Below are positions 41,301 to 50,675 of a stretch of 64,000 nt of DNA, in pieces. Where the stretch lies: positions 22,005-86,004 of the IMG/VR virus record IMGVR_UViG_3300021197_001279; one strand, written 5' to 3'. Position numbers and translations under genes: made by a program. This stretch comes from a virus. Within the stretch, counting starts at the first letter, position 1, and the number at the start of each line of letters is the position of its first letter. The notes under the pieces were generated by a model. That model was given only the letters and a program-made list of their open reading frames with translations, was not told the DNA's origin and did not search any database.

Positions 41301-42594
41301 CAGAACCGTGTTGCTTTGCTGCATCCCAAGCTGCGAGGCCTTCAAACAATGAACCGGTTGCAATCGCTGTTTTCCCTGCCGTCTCTGCAATGTCCATGCC
41401 CGGTTGAGGTGAAACAGATTGAATTGTGTTGAGAGTATGTCTTCGAGAATAAAAAGCGGATGATGTTAAGAACTGGTGCCTTGTTGGGGTTGGTGAGACT
41501 TCATAAATTGAAGGAGTACCATCGGCAGCGTATTGACCTCTGGCAATTTGACTATAAGAATTCATTAACATTCCAGCGCCACCAGCAGAAGCCGACAGTG
41601 CAGTGTTGAAAACTGTTGCACTAGTTCCTGTTTGTTTACCAGTATCATAGCCGCCTATACCTACTGCGGATACACCAGATACCAAAATACTGCCACCTCT
41701 AGAGCCGCCAACATAGTAACCGTAAGCAAAAATGCTATTAAAGTTAGTAGATGCACTGGCGATACTTCTTGTTGCCCAATCTTGTTGAACATCGAGAGGC
41801 CACATTGATTGAGACGGAACCGTAATTCCAAAGCCATTGCTAGTTCCAGATTCTGCCCTGTTCTCTCTTGCATCTCTCCAAGAGGTATTCACAAAGAACG
41901 TTCGTGATCTTGTCTTGTCAAGAAAAGCAAATTCCTGCTTTGGCCAAATCTGTTGCTTGTACGAAAGGAATTGGAATCTATCCATTGGTGATGAATCACT
42001 TGCAAGAGCATCATTAAGATATAATTTCTTAAGATTCTCATAGTTCTCATCAGTCTCGAAAACCAATTCATAGTAGCGATTCGGCTCATCATTTGCAAAG
42101 AACATCATCTGACTACCGAAAGATGTCTTTAAACGAACGCTATGCTTGATTTCCTCGTCTTTTGTTGAGTCATAGACACTTACCCCTCCATACAACTCAA
42201 GCGGCTTGTGAGAGGCGTTTACGACCGGTTCTGTGAATACATTAATTGCACCATAACGGTCGGTGATTTGATTTGTTCTTCCTCCGATGGTTACATCGCG
42301 AGAAGTTCCTGGTTCGGTGACGTAAGTAAATGTGTTATTAAGGATTTGATTTCTTGTTAAATGGTTTTGCCCTGCTCGGATTTGTTTCCACATGGGAGAA
42401 CCGTATGGGCCATTTCTGTAAACGTTTAGTCCGTTAAAATAATGACTTGCTAATGAAGTTGAAGTAACATTTGGATTAAAGTATTCACCAGTATCGGTCC
42501 CAAGAGGGTAACCGAGTGTGTTAGAGCCATCAGAGGCGCTAACTGGTTGATTAAAAAGTGTATTTAGTCCGACAAAATCCTGATAGATTGCCAT
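38359..42594 (-). CDS. Very large virion structural protein
   Basis: A 1411-aa protein. The start is ATG 42594 with TTGGAGAA upstream; an earlier TTG is part of that RBS. It is polar and aromatic in composition, with many short Ser/Gly turns, e.g. 'YGYYVGGSRGGSILVSG' and 'SASAGGAGMLMNSYSQIARG'. The last 45 residues are Gly/Ser/Ala low complexity ('GGTSGGSNSGGGSGPG'). No catalytic motif is seen. It follows the 2199-aa LamG protein and overlaps the TTG start of the next gene, so these tail proteins are made from one polycistronic message. The function is structural by context only. Confidence 0.6.
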   Translation of the reverse strand: MAIYQDFVGLNTLFNQPVSASDGSNTLGYPLGTDTGEYFNPNVTSTSLASHYFNGLNVYRNGPYGSPMWKQIRAGQNHLTRNQILNNTFTYVTEPGTSRDVTIGGRTNQITDRYGAINVFTEPVVNASHKPLELYGGVSVYDSTKDEEIKHSVRLKTSFGSQMMFFANDEPNRYYELVFETDENYENLKKLYLNDALASDSSPMDRFQFLSYKQQIWPKQEFAFLDKTRSRTFFVNTSWRDARENRAESGTSNGFGITVPSQSMWPLDVQQDWATRSIASASTNFNSIFAYGYYVGGSRGGSILVSGVSAVGIGGYDTGKQTGTSATVFNTALSASAGGAGMLMNSYSQIARGQYAADGTPSIYEVSPTPTRHQFLTSSAFYSRRHTLNTIQSVSPQPGMDIAETAGKTAIATGSLFEGLAAWDAAKQHGSGPSYDSYEEFNQNIRLKGQGYSIVPEFRISSHVNTYETKGVTEELKEIFELSGALEQNTTTSGSSTFYKVLSNSEFLKHFDLIKKDHEDFANPISLALRCKAVKKFLPYEGFYPAERATQMSQQFYSSYANNIQLFQTGTIASGDQPFAVQPLIEPLFAPGALFNTIKAGVACDYPVLFAKDGGAGAIEVGSFDVTLGGSEDKINFVITGSSLCTGSAHDKGFNNQLNSVFSKRIPFEALVEPETFLAQDEYSTQEPHPFGLQDEELTAIWAGDGDNLYKKLANNFLAEVPEFFLKDSNFTTLASLESQNPSFGNAEAGKYYMMRIKMYKSTDSLKDQYAANTTNAPADFLVIPPQDENAIGGARENFTMYSRPSAFGIPSLGNECLLGSRTFQRPDSFSGSNYPFTPPYYNGEAWCDVIFRPTESRKYSLDEILTNVSKYPYFTRHWTPENSTVRDLTGYEGFHFATGTYSEYSGSDNVWRELILSVLDNTVITSSSGRSNSNLGATGFYNYTSRQFTVPKPPVVSAPQNSYYINYNAMQLNSSVNLFSKGEINPQNVGEETIDVTTDVTNNRKARWIIQPKFETPMLNFNSYSSLEDSALTIPTFASESSARGMWHQKGVIETDPAKGIFLQVTDLPSDWMTGQLGIRRTEQDTYVRSLADLCGFSKEPVRLGEAPLVKEISEAVVAVPFLEQDGTRKFFSIARRDIDEALDGIRREVAPGVYPPLVEPKTGKSIVDMVRNMKKYVFPPSMDFVKYNEIDPFAMYVFEFKHNLTREDVTNMWQNLPPQIGRSFEESEVTIGHSLVSEELLGGGAEIQAGEVRKNIQTNLDSKIQWMIFKAKKRAKTNYFDKVVDKKGTTADTSGIDLEGTTSGQLGDDTGITYNWPYDFFSLVELVKIDAEVNLGNLPPPVDNKIMQDIKADVPKSTRQKAVVQAAKPTPAASAGSTAASLLAGGTSGGSNSGGGSGPGFSGGGGVGL

Positions 42595-42595
42595 T

Positions 42596-45500
42596 TTATT
42601 CTCCAAATAATGCTGATGATGATGGGAACACGATTGCTTCTGTGAATCCTACTGATGAACTTACAATGCCGTTTCGTGGTGCGTAACCGTAAATCTTCTG
42701 ATCTTCTCGCCAATTTGCAGATCCGCTAACAGAATTGTTGATCCAACTGTATTGAAAATCAGATGCAGGAACCAGTGAAGTAATTAGGGCCGTATTATGG
42801 AATTGAGCCTCGACTTCCGCATCGTAAACATCATAAAAACCCTCTGCTATGTCAAAGTCAGTGGTTCCAGTATTCGCGGCTGTGGTAAGGGTGGCGCTGG
42901 TGCTTAGGGAACCTTGAGTTGCTTTAAAGGCAAAACCCTCTGGTACAGCATCGTTAATTTTGTCTCTTTTTGTGTAATCAGTCTCTCCGAGAGGGAAAAA
43001 CTGAGTCAAAGAACCCATCCCACTAGTTGTACCATCTGTGTCTGCGAAGATCTTGGCGGTATCGAGAGCAGTTGCATCAGTTCTTTCGAACACCATGAAA
43101 TTTGAGATAGCGCCGTTAAAAAGTACGTCGGCAAAGTCTAGCCCCATCATGTTGAATTCCGTGGTGTTGGAATTGTATGCCGACGGAGAGCCGCTGTCTG
43201 TAGGTCCGGATGCCTTTGACAATTTTACGTTATTAATTCTAACCTCTGGGTCTGATCCGAATGTTTTAAAGTCAATAATGTAATTGTTCCAATTTGTGTG
43301 TACATGGCCACCAGGTATTGTGTACACAAAAGACCTATGGTTTCCGGCATCTTGATAGATTATCAATCCAACCTCGGTGCTGGATAGAATCTGCACAATA
43401 ATCTTATTCTGCTCGGACATCAAGTATCTATTCGCAGGACTAGCATCATCAAGCTTGACCCACAAAGAAATAGCAGGGGATCTTGTAAAGTCAACACCGA
43501 AATTGGATAATAATGTAGGTTTAACTTCATCCCCTCGATGGACTGCTCTCGCTTTTCTGTCCTGTTGTTCAACCCTCACCATTGTATTTCTGTGTTGTTT
43601 GTGAAATGCTGGCTGTGTGACATAGGTTGCACTTACAACTGATCCAAATGTTGGGTCTGCTCCAAATTTGCCTGAATGAGTGTTAAGGAGTGTTCTAAGC
43701 CCTCGCCTCTCATTAAGTTGATCATTGACTCTTGTCTCGGTAGGCTCACCAGAACCAGAACCTCTTACGGTTAAATTGCGGAAGTTGATTGAGTTATAGA
43801 CTGACTTCTCGCCTGTTGCGATGTCAAGATAACCGCGAGTGTTAACTTGAGGCCCACCAGGAGCAGAGAATCTAGTTGTAATGATGTTCTTTGAGCCTGT
43901 GATGGTCTCTTCTGGTACCTGAAAATCTGTTGACTTATCAGTATAAGAAAGAACCTGTGTGGTCTCTGGGAATGCCGATAGTTCTGCTGGTAAAGCAAAC
44001 CCTGCTGACTTGACAAAATGGCGTTTATTGTTCCCAAATGAATTTAGGAATTCGTATGAATGAAAGTAGTTTCCAACATTTGCAGAGGCTGTTGTTGTCT
44101 GAATGTTCTTTACATTAATCGGTCTCTTGGCTTTTTCTTCTCGGAAATAAATGGCATGTTGTCTTGTAATGTTGGGATAAGGCCCACCATAATCAGGGCC
44201 AACAAATCCAACAGCGCCGTCACGATTTGACACAGTACTATGTTCACCGATAAGAAGTCGCCATGCCTCTGGTCTTGAATACTGATCGTCAAGATTGTTA
44301 ACGGTTGCGCCACCACCCTCAGTAACGAGAGTTGTATCGCGCCTGTTTAAATCAACGTGTCTTGCTTGGTTTCCACCTACCCATTGGTTTGTAAATGGAC
44401 CCTGCATAGGAACTTCATTTGTGATGTCAATAGTATCAGCGTGTATGTTTGTAAAAACTACATTGTTTCTAAATTCATCATCAACTCTTTTGTTGTAACC
44501 GGTTGTTATCGACCCAGAAACAATATTAAACGGCCAGTAGTGTTCTGATTTCAACTTGAACTCAGCATCTGCAAGTGGAGACAACGGAGCGGTACCTTGC
44601 TCATCGGATGATCGTCCAACGATACATTCCGCGTTGAATTTGTAAAGTAAATTTGGATTCAAAACATCATCACACTTTTGCTTTTCTTGAATGCCCTGTC
44701 CGGTACCAAGACCAATACCAAAAACATTCTTTGGCGCACCTGATGCGAACTCTCCACCATGAGGAGTTGTTACCTCACGAACAAAGTTGCGGTTCTTCTG
44801 GAGGGAGTAATTTGTCCCTCCATGAATTGAGTTGTTAAAGCCAATAGAAATAGCGTAGGGGCGAGACAGTTTTCTTCTGGCATAAGTTGAACCTTGGTAA
44901 ATTGTCTTGTCTGGTTGGGCTAAATTGGAACTTGTTTGATTAGTCTGGTTAACTAAAACCTGTCGGATAATCTCACGATCAGCAATGTCTGATCTTTCTT
45001 CCCTCTCTTTCATCCACAGGCAGTTTACATTCTCTCTATTTTGAACAAACTGTCCTTGATCAAACACATCGTTGGTGAGAGATACGCTACTGTTCGGGTT
45101 TATAACAAAATTCTGCCCAGACACTACATCTTGAATAAGGGCATTTGTGTCTCCTGGTGTATCGCCCATTCTCCAGTGGGCAACAACAGAGTTGTTGTCA
45201 GAAAATGCATCAGAAGTAGGGTCAAAATATTTCCCACTATTATAAAGTTCAGAAATCTGAGAGTTTGTTAGTGACCCAGTGAAGAAAGTTATTTCATCAA
45301 ATTCAGTGTCATAGCTACTGTTTGATGCTAATTCTACCCTATCAACAGCACCCTCGATTAAAAAAGCACTAGTATTAGTGTTATCCGAGCCAGGACTGCT
45401 AACAACTGCCTCTGTACCGTTAATGAAAAGTTTTAAATTAGATGTTGGGTCTCCGCTTGAAGCCGTATGAATAATACTTGACACACTGTCTTCTACCTTG

Positions 45501-48500
45501 AAAAGTAGATGTGCCCATGTATCATCTGTGACTGTGGTTCCAGTAAATGTTGCCAGGTTTTGCCCACCTGCTGGGGCAGCGGAACCTGTGGCCTTAATTC
45601 TAACTCTCCAGGCACCAGCAGCTTGTCTATAGTCAATCCTAAATACTTCACTAGATGCTTTCCTGAGGGTTATTTGCCCAGAAGTTGAGGTATCACAGTC
45701 TGCTTTTGTCCAGAATGCCAAGCAAAATTTGTCAGCACCTGTTGATAGGTTTGCTGTTGCTTTATCGTTAGCATCTTGAGCCATTAACAAGGATGTGGTG
45801 TTTTGATATGCATAGGTCTCATAGTTTGGAGCGTGACCAAACTGCCAGTTGTATGTTAATTCGTTAATCCCTCTAATAGAGCCTTCTGTGCTGTCGTGCC
45901 TATCAAGCAGACCGATTCTGTTCTGAAGCTTGTTTCTCTCTAGAATGTGAGACTCTACAACATTTGATGCTGCCTCGCCGAACCTAACAGATGCAGGATA
46001 CAATTGAGATATCATAGCAGAAACAGAAGAGTCTATCCACTTATAATAATTGGTAAATGTTTCAAAGTCAATGTCTGCTGTTACCCTGTTAAAAAACAAT
46101 TCTCTGGCTTTGTCTAGGCGTTTGTAATTTTGCCTATATCTATCTTCTGGCCTTCCAATTAAATTGGCAAACTCTTGAATTGTAGAAAATGTCTCAAGCA
46201 TCTTCTCAGATACAATTGCATTCATGCTCTTTTCTAGGAGATAAAAGTTATCAGATACATCATCATCTTTAATAAAGTTTATCTCTCTATCGCCCTTGAT
46301 AAAAACGTTATCATTGGTATACGAGATTTCAGGTAATTCTTTCTTAAGTGCAAATACAAATCTATTATCAACAAAGGCAGTTTTTGATGCGCCGAAACTC
46401 CTTCCTCTACCCTTGTGTTCTCTTCGAATAATCGTATCTGGCCAGCCGTAAATTGTATCGATAGAACCAGAGGTTATATCATCAACTACAAAATCACCAG
46501 AGGCATCGGAACCGGTTACTGTATCGAAATCCCAGTTTAATATTTTGAGATCCTGGCTTGGGATGTGCTTGTTGGCTATCGTAAACATGTTGGATGTTTG
46601 GAAAGATTCTTGGTTCCCAAAATTACTAGCATCTTTGTTATGTGATTTAATTGCCTCGTTTGGAAGAAAATCTAGCCATGCTCGACATCCACCGACCATA
46701 ATATCAGACTGTTGTTGAGCAGATCCAGTAAAGTTTTCTAATTCAGCACCAACGTAAATTCTTTTTGGGTTTGTTAAGAATGCTGACCCTGAAGCATTAT
46801 TAATTGATGCTGTAAGGCTGATCTCGTAAATTAACTCATCTAAATTGTGATTTACGGCATAGAAATCAACTGTGTAATTTGGAGTTGTATTTGTTACATT
46901 ACCAGCGTAAGGGTATGTGTCTGGTTTTACCCGAACTGCTAAATTCCAGTGGGTATTATCATAAATGTTTTCAATGTAACTTGAGGTCAAATTGATAGAG
47001 CCGTCACGGCTTTTCATTTGAAACTTTGCTCTTTTTGACTCTAGTTCATCTCTCACGAGAAATACCTGAATAGATGCGGTCTCGGGAGTTACCCAGGTGT
47101 AGTCCTCGTGATCATCCGCTGCTTCATGGAAACCGAATAATGAAGATGTTGTGAAAGGAGTATAGAAAAATCCGTTATCCTGCTCTTCTTTTTTGTGAGG
47201 AACAATCATGTCCAATTCTACGGAGAACGCATTGTTCTTCTCGTTACCTGTTGCTCTAGAGCCGGTGATAAAGGTGTTAGTGTTTAGCGTTGAGCCGGTT
47301 TGATAAATCGTAGATGAAAAGTTGTCTAATGAATTAAAATTAATGTAATTTTTGCGTATTGATGTACTTTTTGATTTGTCCGTAAAATAATGTGTTCCCT
47401 GATCAGTATAAACATTAAGCTTAAGCAACTCATCATCAACACCAAAGCATCTAATCAAATTGCGGATTGATCTCTCGGTCCCTTTTGATTTATAGATTCC
47501 TTCAAGGTTATTGTATATATTTGTGTAGATTAGATTCTTGATCTCGTCAACATTCTTGTTAAACTTATTTGTGTTTTCATCGTATGATGTCAATGTTTCA
47601 AAAACATCAGAACTAACAAAAATATCACGGGTCATGAACCCTTTGTCATCAAGTACATTTTTCATGAAAGGGATTGCTTTAAAATTACCATCATTACTTT
47701 GTTGAACGTATTCTTTTGCTTTTAGGTTTGGCAGCGCTGTTATTTGAGCGTGTAGGGTGTCAAAGTAACTGGCTATGATTTGATTTAGATATTTGAGGTT
47801 TTCGTTATCATCCTCATCTTTCATCCATTGCGGCATAGAGTTGTAAATTGACCCACCGTATTCTTCATCGTAATTTGACCCCGAGGTTTCCATTTCAGAG
47901 ATTAAAGAAACAACATCAGGATGGGTAGAGTAAATGATTGGATCAGAGATCTCTGTCGTTGCAAAAGCTGAGCCTGTGTTTCTACCTTGTGTCCCGTCAG
48001 CACCATACCCTGTCCATGCACCATTTGCAATTCGACCCGAGTAATCTAAAATAATAGAGTCTGTTGCTGATGTTCCGGTTATACCCTCATTGAACTTAAA
48101 ATAAAGACCCAAGTCTTTTGTGGCATCATCTGTGTTTGCTCCTCCACCAACATTCTTAAAGTAGTTTAGGCCGACCTCTCTACCTGTCCTTTGAGTTTTC
48201 CAGAACCTAAACTCATCTAGAGAACCTGATAACTTACCATCACCTGATACTTCTGTTCCAGTTCCGTTAGAGGACGATGGAGCGGTAAGCAGCGCACCAA
48301 TTCGACCTTTGACTAATCCACCAATTTCAGAGACAGCTGCTCCGTGGTCTGTTGTTGTTGTCAAAGCACCATTTGTATAGAGGCGACTTTTAATAGATGT
48401 CACTGATTCGTTGAGAACAGTCACAGCGTAGTGATTAAAAGAACTCAAAGCTAGACTTGTACCAATAGTAGTTTGGAAGAAACCATTGGTTCCATTCTGA

Positions 48501-49195
48501 ATTGTTAAAATTAAGTCACTGTCGCTACCGCCGTTATCATCAAGTTCTAGAGTTAATCTACCATAATTAGCCGAACTTGAAATCTCACTGTTCCAAAGGT
48601 CAATAACTACTTCTTTGTCTGAGTTTGAGGCAAATGCTGTTTTTTGGAGATAGAACTCAAATGTTACACCAACATCAAAGTCTAAATTAAATGTTTTCTC
48701 TCGATTTTTTGTAGCATCATACTTAGAGTTTAAATCAAACGCTTTTGATAGGGGGTCCGTCGCTGTGAAGTCCGATGAAATGTGAAGACCACCGGCTATG
48801 TCAATAAATTCTTGATCTTTGTATCCGGACCCGTAACCTCTTGCAGTTTTACTAGTAGCCCCTGCTGATAGTCCGTGAATAATATACCCAGTCGTCTTGG
48901 GGTACTTTTTCTCAAACATCCATCGATCAAGGTAGGATGAAGATAGATGAAATTCTAATTTTTCTTTTTCTGAGCCATCGTAAGGATAATCATCATAGAT
49001 TCTCTCAATAGACTTGGAATAGTAAACCTCGGCCAAACCATACTTAACAAAATTTGAAGCACTGCCAAAATCAATCGGCGGAAGAAAGGTCTCCCTCTCT
49101 TTCGCAACGTTATCGGCAAACTTAGTTGATTCTACATCAGCGCTGCTGCTTTCATAACTTTTTATTGATTTCGAAAATAAATTTTTAATACTCAT
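42596..49195 (-). CDS. Giant tail protein with about four LamG-like domains
   Basis: A 2199-aa protein. Residues about 165-430, 635-840, 1145-1350 and 1915-2090 look like concanavalin/LamG sandwiches, with recurring 'SLxxWV', 'HYAVTVLN', 'FRFWKTQRTGREVGLNYF', 'WAHLLFKVEDS', 'DEITFFTGSLTNSQISELYNSG' and 'FMVFERTDATALD' patterns and 'LGLYFKFNEG' or 'VVAHWRMGD' terminal strands. Helical, aromatic-rich regions lie between (for example 880-1130). Such domains often bind sugars, so this is a likely host-surface or baseplate adhesin. It overlaps the upstream gene by 11 nt. A single protein of this size in the baseplate run is unusual. Confidence 0.68.
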   Translation of the reverse strand: MSIKNLFSKSIKSYESSSADVESTKFADNVAKERETFLPPIDFGSASNFVKYGLAEVYYSKSIERIYDDYPYDGSEKEKLEFHLSSSYLDRWMFEKKYPKTTGYIIHGLSAGATSKTARGYGSGYKDQEFIDIAGGLHISSDFTATDPLSKAFDLNSKYDATKNREKTFNLDFDVGVTFEFYLQKTAFASNSDKEVVIDLWNSEISSSANYGRLTLELDDNGGSDSDLILTIQNGTNGFFQTTIGTSLALSSFNHYAVTVLNESVTSIKSRLYTNGALTTTTDHGAAVSEIGGLVKGRIGALLTAPSSSNGTGTEVSGDGKLSGSLDEFRFWKTQRTGREVGLNYFKNVGGGANTDDATKDLGLYFKFNEGITGTSATDSIILDYSGRIANGAWTGYGADGTQGRNTGSAFATTEISDPIIYSTHPDVVSLISEMETSGSNYDEEYGGSIYNSMPQWMKDEDDNENLKYLNQIIASYFDTLHAQITALPNLKAKEYVQQSNDGNFKAIPFMKNVLDDKGFMTRDIFVSSDVFETLTSYDENTNKFNKNVDEIKNLIYTNIYNNLEGIYKSKGTERSIRNLIRCFGVDDELLKLNVYTDQGTHYFTDKSKSTSIRKNYINFNSLDNFSSTIYQTGSTLNTNTFITGSRATGNEKNNAFSVELDMIVPHKKEEQDNGFFYTPFTTSSLFGFHEAADDHEDYTWVTPETASIQVFLVRDELESKRAKFQMKSRDGSINLTSSYIENIYDNTHWNLAVRVKPDTYPYAGNVTNTTPNYTVDFYAVNHNLDELIYEISLTASINNASGSAFLTNPKRIYVGAELENFTGSAQQQSDIMVGGCRAWLDFLPNEAIKSHNKDASNFGNQESFQTSNMFTIANKHIPSQDLKILNWDFDTVTGSDASGDFVVDDITSGSIDTIYGWPDTIIRREHKGRGRSFGASKTAFVDNRFVFALKKELPEISYTNDNVFIKGDREINFIKDDDVSDNFYLLEKSMNAIVSEKMLETFSTIQEFANLIGRPEDRYRQNYKRLDKARELFFNRVTADIDFETFTNYYKWIDSSVSAMISQLYPASVRFGEAASNVVESHILERNKLQNRIGLLDRHDSTEGSIRGINELTYNWQFGHAPNYETYAYQNTTSLLMAQDANDKATANLSTGADKFCLAFWTKADCDTSTSGQITLRKASSEVFRIDYRQAAGAWRVRIKATGSAAPAGGQNLATFTGTTVTDDTWAHLLFKVEDSVSSIIHTASSGDPTSNLKLFINGTEAVVSSPGSDNTNTSAFLIEGAVDRVELASNSSYDTEFDEITFFTGSLTNSQISELYNSGKYFDPTSDAFSDNNSVVAHWRMGDTPGDTNALIQDVVSGQNFVINPNSSVSLTNDVFDQGQFVQNRENVNCLWMKEREERSDIADREIIRQVLVNQTNQTSSNLAQPDKTIYQGSTYARRKLSRPYAISIGFNNSIHGGTNYSLQKNRNFVREVTTPHGGEFASGAPKNVFGIGLGTGQGIQEKQKCDDVLNPNLLYKFNAECIVGRSSDEQGTAPLSPLADAEFKLKSEHYWPFNIVSGSITTGYNKRVDDEFRNNVVFTNIHADTIDITNEVPMQGPFTNQWVGGNQARHVDLNRRDTTLVTEGGGATVNNLDDQYSRPEAWRLLIGEHSTVSNRDGAVGFVGPDYGGPYPNITRQHAIYFREEKAKRPINVKNIQTTTASANVGNYFHSYEFLNSFGNNKRHFVKSAGFALPAELSAFPETTQVLSYTDKSTDFQVPEETITGSKNIITTRFSAPGGPQVNTRGYLDIATGEKSVYNSINFRNLTVRGSGSGEPTETRVNDQLNERRGLRTLLNTHSGKFGADPTFGSVVSATYVTQPAFHKQHRNTMVRVEQQDRKARAVHRGDEVKPTLLSNFGVDFTRSPAISLWVKLDDASPANRYLMSEQNKIIVQILSSTEVGLIIYQDAGNHRSFVYTIPGGHVHTNWNNYIIDFKTFGSDPEVRINNVKLSKASGPTDSGSPSAYNSNTTEFNMMGLDFADVLFNGAISNFMVFERTDATALDTAKIFADTDGTTSGMGSLTQFFPLGETDYTKRDKINDAVPEGFAFKATQGSLSTSATLTTAANTGTTDFDIAEGFYDVYDAEVEAQFHNTALITSLVPASDFQYSWINNSVSGSANWREDQKIYGYAPRNGIVSSSVGFTEAIVFPSSSALFGE

Positions 49196-50675
49196 TCTTA
49201 ACTACTCTGAACTTATATGAGAAAGGCTGCTCTTCGTAAGTACTTACGTCTGGGTCGTAAACCGAAAGCTTCACTTCATAAATGTAATTAGGTTCGAGAA
49301 TAGAAGTGTCTAGGTCAAAGTAACTACCCGACACGTCATAAGAAAGTCTAGTGTGATTCGTTGATCCTGTTCCGTATGGTATAACCACGCGGTCATCGAC
49401 AGTTCTACAAATTTGATAAGATGCACTAGGGAACACCAAAGAATCAGGAATAGTGCTTGCTACATTGTAAATGTTTGGAGACCAGTTCTTTGTTCTAGCA
49501 TAAACTCTAATTCTGTGTGTCTGATCACAGGCATAAGAATTATTTCTGTTACTAACAGAGAAAACATATTTTTCAGTCTCAGAATAGGAGTATGCTGCGA
49601 GAGTCTTTGGGCTTATTGTTCCAGTGTGAAATTGATTTGCGGTATCTCCTGCTCCGGCTGCGGAATCTGCCAATTTAAACCAAACATCATTTACTGTTGT
49701 CAAATCTGCTGATCCTGTAAAGGCCACAGAAGCAGAGTAAATCCCGGTAGATACAATACCACCAGTGACTGCTAATTGACTAGCGGCTCTAACGTGTGTG
49801 CCGTCGGCCACCAAAATTAACTCATCACCAGTTGGCGCATCTGCTGAACTGGAAAACAGACTTAATCCAATCTTGCCATCTGTCAATGACGGTATGTTTC
49901 TAAGCCTACCTCTAACATAATTGTATAAATACAAAGTGTTTAGGTTATCCTCTCCAGTGGCTAAAGATGATGAGAGATAAAATTGCCCTCTGTCATCTTG
50001 CTTAGAATCGTCAAATCTTGCTTCAAGCACTGGTCGGCTAAAGTAGAACTCAGTTGATCTAGCAAAAAATTTCTTTGTAAAGAAAGACTCAGGGGCACTC
50101 TCTAAAGATGAAGACATCCTAATCATCATTCCATAGTTTGTTTTTGATCCCGCAATCCACTGGTCAACAAGCGTTGTAACATCGACCTCCAGGTCCTCAT
50201 CTCCCACAGGAAAATTAGCAGTAAAAATTGGACTAGCATGTGTAGAACCTCCTTGTGTGCCCCAGCTTGTGGAGCCTTTTCTTCTGATCCAGTTTGAACC
50301 TGTTATATCATAAGTCAGGTCTGTGTAGTTATCCATATCCAGGCCTCGGCCCTCTTCCCACTCAGCAGAAAGCGCTAAGATTTCCATGGTGTAATCTCTC
50401 GGCAAAGTGAAAGGGTGTTTTGCATTATACATCTTTAGGAAATATTTTGTCCCAGTTGGATTACTATCAGCGGTGATTTCACTTAGATCAAACTCAATAA
50501 TCCCTCGCGACTTTTCAGTAGAAAGGCCGCTAGAGTTAGAAACTTGAGCGTAAATTGTAAAAACCTCAATTATGTCTGCTTGGCCCATGTTAGAACCAGT
50601 ACCGCGAATCGTGAGTGAACGGTCAAAGGCATTTGTAATTGTATTATCTTTTAGTGCGAAATATCTTTTAATCAT
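49185..50675 (-). CDS. Baseplate/tail protein with DNRLRE-like domain
   Basis: A 496-aa protein. Residues about 60-220 have the DNRLRE-type pattern: 'RGIIEFDLSEI', 'KYFLKMYNA', 'AEWEEGRG', 'DVTTLVDQWIAGSKTNYGMMIRMS' and 'FFARSTEFYFSRPVLEARFDD'. These domains form beta-sandwich stalks in surface proteins. Residues 250-496 are beta-rich, ending in an Ig-like strand series ('YIYEVKLSVYDPDVSTYEEQPFSYKFRVVKNEY'). The gene starts on the stop of the gp6-like gene (ATGA), so it is likely baseplate-associated. The role of the DNRLRE-like part is inferred from pattern recognition. Confidence 0.6.
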   Translation of the reverse strand: MIKRYFALKDNTITNAFDRSLTIRGTGSNMGQADIIEVFTIYAQVSNSSGLSTEKSRGIIEFDLSEITADSNPTGTKYFLKMYNAKHPFTLPRDYTMEILALSAEWEEGRGLDMDNYTDLTYDITGSNWIRRKGSTSWGTQGGSTHASPIFTANFPVGDEDLEVDVTTLVDQWIAGSKTNYGMMIRMSSSLESAPESFFTKKFFARSTEFYFSRPVLEARFDDSKQDDRGQFYLSSSLATGEDNLNTLYLYNYVRGRLRNIPSLTDGKIGLSLFSSSADAPTGDELILVADGTHVRAASQLAVTGGIVSTGIYSASVAFTGSADLTTVNDVWFKLADSAAGAGDTANQFHTGTISPKTLAAYSYSETEKYVFSVSNRNNSYACDQTHRIRVYARTKNWSPNIYNVASTIPDSLVFPSASYQICRTVDDRVVIPYGTGSTNHTRLSYDVSGSYFDLDTSILEPNYIYEVKLSVYDPDVSTYEEQPFSYKFRVVKNEY

